From NCBI RefSeq assembly GCF_030462585.1, contig NZ_JASMRU010000004.1, forward strand, positions 106,293 to 170,292: 64,000 nt of DNA. The letters are read 5' to 3'. The position numbers and the translations under genes are program-made. The notes under the pieces are model-generated. The model did no database searches and was not told where the DNA came from. It worked only from the letters and a program-made list of their open reading frames with translations. Shown piece after piece: positions 58,955-64,000 of this stretch (position 1 is the first letter of the stretch; each line of letters begins with the position of its first letter). Origin of the DNA: Pseudomonas sp. CAN1. Its GTDB lineage: Bacteria > Pseudomonadota > Gammaproteobacteria > Pseudomonadales > Pseudomonadaceae.

Positions 58955-59899
58955 CTAAGCCATCCGCTCACTGAGAAAATCGAAGTAACGCCTGCGCAGC
59001 GTCTCGCTCTCGTTCGCCAGATGGTGCCGCGCACCGGTGAGCAACAGGCATTCGATCTTCTCGAACTTGTCCTCCAGCACCTTCAGGTTGTAGCGCCAGT
59101 CCACCGTCTCGTCGGCGTCGCCCTGCACCACCAGCAGGCTCTGCGCGCCGTGCGCGGCCGACTCGATGCGCGGAATCCAGCGCGCCAGCGCGCCGACCCA
59201 GGCTGTCGGCAGGACCTTGGGCTGCAGCGGGTCGCGATCACGCAGGAAGGCGAGGAATTCGGCGTCGCTGGAGTTCTCGCTGAAGCGCCGCGGAATCGAA
59301 GCCACGAACGGCCGCAGCAACTGGTAGCTGAACTTCGACCAACCCCAGGCGCGCGGACGCACCAGTGGCGCCAGCAGGATGGTGCGGCCCAGTTCCGGGC
59401 GCGGCTTGCCGGTGAGCAGGTAGTCCAGCAGGATCGCCCCACCGGTGCTCTGGCCACAGAGATGCCAGGGTTGCGGCAGATCCAGCGCCTGGGCCTGGTC
59501 CAGCAGCGCGCCGAGCACCACCTGGTATTCGGCGAAGTCGCCGATGCTGGCGACCACGCCGCCGGACAGCCCGTGCCCCGGCAGGTCGCAGGCAAGCACG
59601 GCAAAGCCCATGCCCAGCGCCCAGTCGATCACGTGGCGATACAGGCCCATGTGGTCGTAGTAGCCGTGCAGCAGCACCACGGTGCCGCGTGCCAGCACCG
59701 GCCGCCAGTACTGCGCGGCGATCTGGTAGCCGCCGGCCTCGAAGGTGCCCAGGCGGCTCTGCAGGCCGGGGTGCCGGGCGTGCAGGTCCAGACCGTAGAA
59801 ATGCTGGTACAGCGCGATGCCGACCTCATTCGCCTCTGCGGTCAGAGGTCGCAGCAGGGAACGCAGCAGATCGGGCTGGAAGGCTTCAGGCATGGGCAT
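58955..59899 (-). CDS. Alpha/beta-hydrolase (monoacylglycerol-lipase-like)
   Basis: A 314-residue Hydrolase_4/MGLL-like enzyme. Nucleophile Ser151 in GQSTGG, oxyanion region LLHGYYDHMGLYRH, acidic residue in VVQGDADETVDW and the C-terminal His in ARHHLANE. The 20-residue N-terminal helix is not a signal peptide, so it is cytosolic. The substrate is probably a lipid or ester. ATG 59899 (a second ATG lies two codons in). It is divergent from the DUF6436 gene. Confidence 0.87.
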   Translation of the reverse strand: MPMPEAFQPDLLRSLLRPLTAEANEVGIALYQHFYGLDLHARHPGLQSRLGTFEAGGYQIAAQYWRPVLARGTVVLLHGYYDHMGLYRHVIDWALGMGFAVLACDLPGHGLSGGVVASIGDFAEYQVVLGALLDQAQALDLPQPWHLCGQSTGGAILLDYLLTGKPRPELGRTILLAPLVRPRAWGWSKFSYQLLRPFVASIPRRFSENSSDAEFLAFLRDRDPLQPKVLPTAWVGALARWIPRIESAAHGAQSLLVVQGDADETVDWRYNLKVLEDKFEKIECLLLTGARHHLANESETLRRRYFDFLSERMA

Positions 59900-60016
59900 T
59901 TCGCTTCTGGCAGACGGGTGACGAGAGGTGCGCGCACAGCAGCGGGATATTCTGCCGTGCTCGTCCTCGTGGCAAGCTTGTCGGCTATCTTACCGACTCT
60001 GTCCCTGGTCGCCGCC

Positions 60017-60592
60017 ATGTCCTCACGCCGCAAACCCCTGCTCACCTGGCTGATCGCCGCTGCCTGCCTGGGCGCCCTGCTGGCCACCTACTGGTGGTAC
60101 GAGAATCGCTTCATCCGCCCGTTCAGCCACCAGCCGCAGCTGTTTTCCGGCGATCACCTGATGCTGCCGGCACAGCTAGCAGGGCCGGGCAGGATTCGCC
60201 TGGTGCACTTCTGGGACCCGGCCTGCCCGTGCAACGTCGGCAACCAGCAGCACCTCGCAGAATTGATCGAACGCTTCGGCCCGCAGGGCGTGGACTTCTT
60301 CGCGGTGCAGAAGCCCGGCACCCGCGGCCACCTGCCCGACACCCTGAAGTCGATGACCACGCTGGACTCGCTGCCCGGCGCCGAGCAGCTGCCCGCCAGC
60401 CCGGCCGTGGCGATCTGGGATGCGCAGGGCAAGCTGGCCTACTTCGGCCCCTACAGCGAAGGCGCGGTGTGCACCTCGGGCAACAGCTTCATCGAGCCGA
60501 TCCTCGACGCCCTGGTGGGCGGCCGCCAGGTCAACGCCACTCATACCCTGGCAGTGGGTTGCTACTGCCCCTGGGATAACGCCAGGCACTGA
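60017..60592 (+). CDS. DUF6436 thioredoxin-like membrane-anchored protein
   Basis: A 191-residue protein with an N-terminal membrane anchor (residues 9-27) and a periplasmic thioredoxin-like fold: LVHFWDPACPCNVGNQ, where C70-P-C72 replaces the CxxC active site, then SPAVAIWDAQGKLAYFGPY. Cys152 and a second C-x-C pair (C182, C184) lie near the C-terminus. ATG 60017 has no good ribosome binding site; TTG starts further upstream are possible. Function unknown; disulfide exchange or copper binding are guesses. Confidence 0.77.
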   Translation: MSSRRKPLLTWLIAAACLGALLATYWWYENRFIRPFSHQPQLFSGDHLMLPAQLAGPGRIRLVHFWDPACPCNVGNQQHLAELIERFGPQGVDFFAVQKPGTRGHLPDTLKSMTTLDSLPGAEQLPASPAVAIWDAQGKLAYFGPYSEGAVCTSGNSFIEPILDALVGGRQVNATHTLAVGCYCPWDNARH

Positions 60593-60680
60593 GCCGCATC
60601 AACGAAGACGACCGGCAATCCGTGACTACACTTGGTTCGCCGGCCCATGAAGGGCCGATCGCTACCAAGGAGCTTTCCGC

Positions 60681-61193
60681 ATGCGTCTTCATTCCGCCCT
60701 CGCCTTCTGCGCCGTGCTGTCCACCGGCATTGCCCTGCCCCTGGCCGCCCACGCCGAAGATGCCCCCAGCAGCAAACAGGTGATGGAGCAGCACAAGCAG
60801 GCCATCAACAACCGAATCGCCGACATCGACTACAAGCGCAAGCGCATCGTCGAAGCCAACATGAAGCTCACCCCGCAGGAAACCGAGAAGTTCTGGCCGA
60901 TCTACAACAGCTACCGCACCGAGGCGGACAAGCTGAGCAAGCAGACCCTGGCGATCATCATCGACTACGCCAACAGCTATAACACCGGCTCGGTGAGCAA
61001 TGACGACGCGGCCAAGCTGCAGAAGCAGGTACTCGAACTGCAGGACGACAAGCAGGAGCTGAAGGAGAAGTACCTCAAGCGCATCGCCAAGGAAGTCTCG
61101 CCGCAACGCGCCCTGCGCTTCCTGCAGGTCGAAGACCAGCTCGACGCCATGGCCCTGCTGGAAGTCTCTCGCGAAATCCCCCTGGCCGAATGA
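60681..61193 (+). CDS. Helical periplasmic protein of unknown function
   Basis: A 170-residue protein with a signal peptide (cleavage near HA-EDA). The mature region is almost all helix with heptad-like repeats (KQVLELQDDKQELKEKYLKR) and an LTPQETEKFWPIYNSYRTE segment reminiscent of Spy/CpxP LTxxQ motifs. A periplasmic chaperone-like or envelope-stress role is possible but unproven; similar proteins are often mislabelled transcriptional regulators. AAGGAG precedes ATG 60681. Confidence 0.75.
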   Translation: MRLHSALAFCAVLSTGIALPLAAHAEDAPSSKQVMEQHKQAINNRIADIDYKRKRIVEANMKLTPQETEKFWPIYNSYRTEADKLSKQTLAIIIDYANSYNTGSVSNDDAAKLQKQVLELQDDKQELKEKYLKRIAKEVSPQRALRFLQVEDQLDAMALLEVSREIPLAE

Positions 61194-61465
61194 TTCGACC
61201 GGCTGCCGGCGGCATGCGCTGCCGGTAGCCGTTCCCCCCGGCCAGCCCTCCGCGCCCCCCGCCACCTTGATCCCAGTCACAGGGCCGTCCCTTGGGCGGA
61301 GGAAAAGAGAGCGGGTCACATTCCAGCCAACCGCCAGGTCACCTGTCCCCCTGCACGGGCCAACGACAGGGCAGCGCGTTATGGTGCGCCGCTTTCAACC
61401 CATGCTGGCACCCAACCGCAGACCGAGCGTACCCGGCCTGCGCGCCCGTCGCCGTACCCTGCAGA

Positions 61466-63133
61466 ATGAACAGCGCACAACCCGACCCCGCCCTCCGTAC
61501 AACGCTCTCCCGTCACCTCTACCGCACCGATCGACGAGCCGCACTGCGCTTCTTCAGCCTGCTGCTGATCCTCTCCGGCAGCGCCATGCTCCTGCTGCTG
61601 GGGCACGTGCCCCTGCTCGACAACAACGAGGGCATGTACGCCAGCATCGGCGCGCAGATGCTGCGCGACGGCGACTGGGTGATCCCGCACTTCAACGGCG
61701 TCACCTACCTGGAAAAACCGCCGCTGCTGTACTGGGCGACGGCCATCAGCCTGTCGCTGTTCGGCGAGCACGCCTGGGCCGCCCGGTTGCCGTCGGCGCT
61801 GGCCGGCATGGGCTGCATCATTGCCGTGGGCTGCTGGGTCGCCCGCCGTCAGTCGCTGGAGCAGGGCCTGATCAGCGGTGCACTGCTGGGAAGCATGGCG
61901 GGCTATGTGCTGCTCAGCCGGACGCTGCTGTTCGATCCCCTGCTCACCCTGTGGTTCACCCTGGCACTGCTGCTCGCCTGGGACGCCCGCCCCGGCGACC
62001 GCTTCGGACCGTCGCTGGCGGCGATCTGCCTGGCACTCGCGGTGCTCACCAAGGGCCTGCTCGCCGTCGTGCTGTTCGGCGGCATCCTGCTCTCGGCCAG
62101 CCTCTGGTGTCGTGAAGCCCGCCCGCTCAGGGCCCTGTTGCACCCCTTACCGCTGCTGGTGTTCATCGCCGTGGCAGCCCCCTGGCACCTGCTGGCGGCG
62201 CAGCGCGATGCGGACTTCCTCTGGTTCTACTTCGTCAACGAGCACTGGCTGCGCTTCCTCGGCCAGCGCCTGCCCTACGACTACTACGGCGGCCCCTGGT
62301 GGTACTACCTGCCGCGCCTGCTGCTGCTCAGCCTGCCGTGGTCACCGCTACTGCTGATGCGTCCGGGCCAGCCCTGGCCGCAATGGGCACGCCTGGCCTG
62401 CTGCGCGTGCCTGGTGCCCTTGCTGTTCTTCTCGTTGTCACGGGCCAAGGCCAACTACTACGCCGTGCTGATCCTGCCGTGGATCGCCATGCTCGCCGGG
62501 CATGTGCTGTACACCCGGCAGGCCAGCCTGGCCCGGCAGTGGAAGTACTGGCACCTGGCGATCCTGCTGCTCGCGCTGGGACTGCTCTGGGGCGGCATCC
62601 TGCAGATCAACAGCGCGCGGCCGGTGCTGACCGGGCTGCTGCTGAGCCTGGCGATGCTGGCCATCAGCGCGCTGGCGATCAGCCTGGGTAAACGTCTGCG
62701 CTGGTTATGCACGGCGCAGCTGGCGATCCTGATCCCCCTGAGCGCGGTCACCCTCGCCGCTTCGCCGCACTGGAAGGCCTCCTCAGCACCGGACCTGGCG
62801 ATCCTGCAGAGTCGTCATCCACAGGCTGACCTGCTGCTGTTCGGCAAGCTGGAGTCCAGCTCTGCCCTGGCCTTCTACCATCCCGAGCCGCTGCGCATGG
62901 TCGACAGCTCCAGCAGCGACCTGTACTTCGGCCGCATGCGCGGCGAACGACCGGAACTGTTCCTGGATGCTGCCACGGCGGAGAAGCAGCTACGACAGGG
63001 CGCTTCGCTGCTGGTATCGAGACACGATGGGAAGAGATTCCGCCATCATCCGCTGTCGCGCCAGCTGGTGCTGCTCGATGAATCCGGGATGCTGAGCCTG
63101 TACCGCTGGCCTGAGCCACCTCCCGGCGACTAG
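61466..63133 (+). CDS. GT39/ArnT-like glycosyltransferase
   Basis: A 555-residue inner-membrane GT-C enzyme with about twelve helices. The catalytic-loop region reads LLDNNEGMYASIGAQMLRDG, then YLEKPPLLYW, matching the PMT/ArnT DExRYAE and EKPPLxYW layout with Asp-Asn-Asn-Glu in place of the usual Asp-Glu. It should use a polyprenyl-phosphate sugar donor. No arnBCAD genes are adjacent, so the acceptor (lipid A, glycan or protein) is open. ATG 61466 chosen; a 58-codon extension upstream lacks signals. Its stop overlaps the AraC stop by CTAG. Confidence 0.85.
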   Translation: MNSAQPDPALRTTLSRHLYRTDRRAALRFFSLLLILSGSAMLLLLGHVPLLDNNEGMYASIGAQMLRDGDWVIPHFNGVTYLEKPPLLYWATAISLSLFGEHAWAARLPSALAGMGCIIAVGCWVARRQSLEQGLISGALLGSMAGYVLLSRTLLFDPLLTLWFTLALLLAWDARPGDRFGPSLAAICLALAVLTKGLLAVVLFGGILLSASLWCREARPLRALLHPLPLLVFIAVAAPWHLLAAQRDADFLWFYFVNEHWLRFLGQRLPYDYYGGPWWYYLPRLLLLSLPWSPLLLMRPGQPWPQWARLACCACLVPLLFFSLSRAKANYYAVLILPWIAMLAGHVLYTRQASLARQWKYWHLAILLLALGLLWGGILQINSARPVLTGLLLSLAMLAISALAISLGKRLRWLCTAQLAILIPLSAVTLAASPHWKASSAPDLAILQSRHPQADLLLFGKLESSSALAFYHPEPLRMVDSSSSDLYFGRMRGERPELFLDAATAEKQLRQGASLLVSRHDGKRFRHHPLSRQLVLLDESGMLSLYRWPEPPPGD

Positions 63134-64000
63134 ACCAGACGCTGCCGATAGCGCTCAGGTGGCATCGAGTACCAGCGGCGGAACGCCCGGTAGAACGGTG
63201 ACAACTCGGCGAAGCCGCAGGCCCGCGCCACGTCCCGGATCGCTGCGCCCTGTTCGAGCATCTCCACCGCGCGCTGGCGGCGCACGTCCTCGCGCACATC
63301 GCGGAAAGTCTGCGCGCGGCCGGCCAGGTTGCGTTGCAGCAGGCCCGGGCGTACGCCCAGCTCGCGGGCGCAACTCTGCAGGGTGCAATCCGCCTCGCCC
63401 AGGCGAATGCCGATCAGGTAGCGCAGGCGGTTGAGCAGGTCGTTCTCGTCCAGCGTACCCAGTTGCTCGCGCGCGTACTCGGTCAGCAGGCGGTGCAGCG
63501 CCGGGTTGCCGGTGCGCGATGGTCGCGCCAGCAGCGTGCGATCGAACAGCAGGGCATCGTTGGGCTTGCCGAAGGCCGGTGTCATGCTGAACAGCCGTCG
63601 GTGCTCGCTGAGGCGACGCGGCTGCGGATGACGGAACTCGATGGCGTGGAAGTGGAATTCGCCGTCGGTGATCAGCCCCAGCAGCTTGAGGAACAGCACC
63701 ATCAGGCACTCCATCTGCTGGCGCAGGCTGCTGGTGCCCAGGTAGTTGAGGTCGAGGATCAGCCGCACCTGCTCGCCCTCCTCGCGCATCTGCGCGGCAA
63801 AGCCCCCGGAGAGGATGTGCTGGAAGCGCAGGAAGCTCTGCAGCGCCTGGCGCAGGTCGCTGCTGGCCATCTGCAGGTAGCCGACCACATCGAGCAGGCG
63901 CGGCTTCATCGCCTCGCCCAGGTGCAGGCCGATGTCGCAGTCGCCGGTAATCTCGTCCAGGGTGGTCCAGAACAGCGGTGCGTCGTCGTGCACCAGCCGG
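63130..64000 (-). CDS. AraC-family regulator (N-terminus cut by window end)
   Basis: At least 290 residues of an AraC regulator; the frame continues beyond base 64000. The visible N-part is an Arabinose_bd-like sensing domain (GLHLGEAMKPRLLDVVGYLQM). The C-terminal helix-turn-helix pair is CARELGVRPGLLQRNLAG and VARACGFAELSPFYRAFRRW. Stop overlaps the convergent glycosyltransferase stop. Target genes presumably lie to the right, outside the window. Confidence 0.88.
   Translation of the reverse strand, partial: RLVHDDAPLFWTTLDEITGDCDIGLHLGEAMKPRLLDVVGYLQMASSDLRQALQSFLRFQHILSGGFAAQMREEGEQVRLILDLNYLGTSSLRQQMECLMVLFLKLLGLITDGEFHFHAIEFRHPQPRRLSEHRRLFSMTPAFGKPNDALLFDRTLLARPSRTGNPALHRLLTEYAREQLGTLDENDLLNRLRYLIGIRLGEADCTLQSCARELGVRPGLLQRNLAGRAQTFRDVREDVRRQRAVEMLEQGAAIRDVARACGFAELSPFYRAFRRWYSMPPERYRQRLV

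Noticed and set aside
58854-58958. 34-codon ORF starting MAPAVRRVAPEDHG
   Set aside because: No ribosome binding site at the right distance; the ATG overlaps the TATAAT hexamer; low-information composition.

Overview
The window is chromosomal DNA of a high-GC gammaproteobacterium, almost certainly a Pseudomonas outside P. aeruginosa proper, such as the P. nitroreducens/citronellolis/knackmussii side of the genus. The species level is inference. The gene order pckA-hslO-PAP2-hslR-rimB-rimK-ldcA-amgS-amgR-tex-thioesterase-gshA-argA-argE-CYTH/CHAD-GspE-like matches, from memory, the PA5192 to PA5210 stretch of P. aeruginosa PAO1. The order lgt to serA matches PA0341 to PA0315, read in reverse. 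The intergenic REP sequences (core GCGAGCAAGCTCGCTCCTAC) are also typical of Pseudomonas. No rRNA, tRNA, CRISPR array, prophage or insertion sequence was found. About 61 protein genes cover over 90% of the window.

Layout. 0-2.5 kb: a fatty-acid oxidation pair (partial acyl-CoA dehydrogenase, 3-hydroxyacyl-CoA dehydrogenase) divergent from a LysR regulator. 2.7-7 kb: a nitroreductase, an EthA-like Baeyer-Villiger monooxygenase and a short RecQ-type helicase, all leftward. 7.2-16.3 kb: pckA, hslO, a PAP2 phosphatase, hslR, rimB-rimK, ldcA and the amgR-amgS two-component pair, whose two genes are separated by an inserted repeat element. 16.3-25.4 kb: tex, a thioesterase, gshA, a small RMF-like protein, argA, argE and a CYTH-CHAD triphosphatase. 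25.4-28.7 kb: an orphan GspE/PilB-type ATPase and a stomatin-NfeD pair. 28.9-40.7 kb: lgt, a TauE/SafE permease, an NRDE protein, a PAS-GGDEF cyclase, ptsP, rppH, a HAD phosphatase, two DUF2269 membrane proteins, ilvA, rpiA, a YegP protein and a hexapeptide acetyltransferase.

40.7-52.3 kb is the most coherent functional block. A polyamine-type ABC importer operon (ATPase, two permeases, binding protein), an APC-family amine permease and an acetylpolyamine amidohydrolase are bracketed by two paralogous SdiA-regulated/YjiK beta-propeller proteins (the first in the carP position) and a YgiW-family OB-fold protein (carO). Together they look like an uptake, deacetylation and signalling unit for polyamines. 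52.4-55.3 kb holds a D-2-hydroxyglutarate dehydrogenase-type flavoprotein divergent from serA, a known metabolic coupling in which the flavoenzyme removes the by-product of SerA. 55.4-64 kb carries mostly small envelope or uncharacterised proteins (DUF4399, DUF523, FilA/DUF6160-like, DUF2059, DUF6436, a helical periplasmic protein), an EGL-9/PHD-like prolyl hydroxylase, a lipase-like hydrolase, a GT39 (ArnT-like) glycosyltransferase and a truncated AraC regulator.

Three repeat families are visible. They are a class-1 REP/REPIN (five sites), a second REP pair after serA plus a third REP type before ldcA, and a nested inverted-repeat element with a conserved GTCAGCCGGC core (three copies, one inside the amgRS operon).
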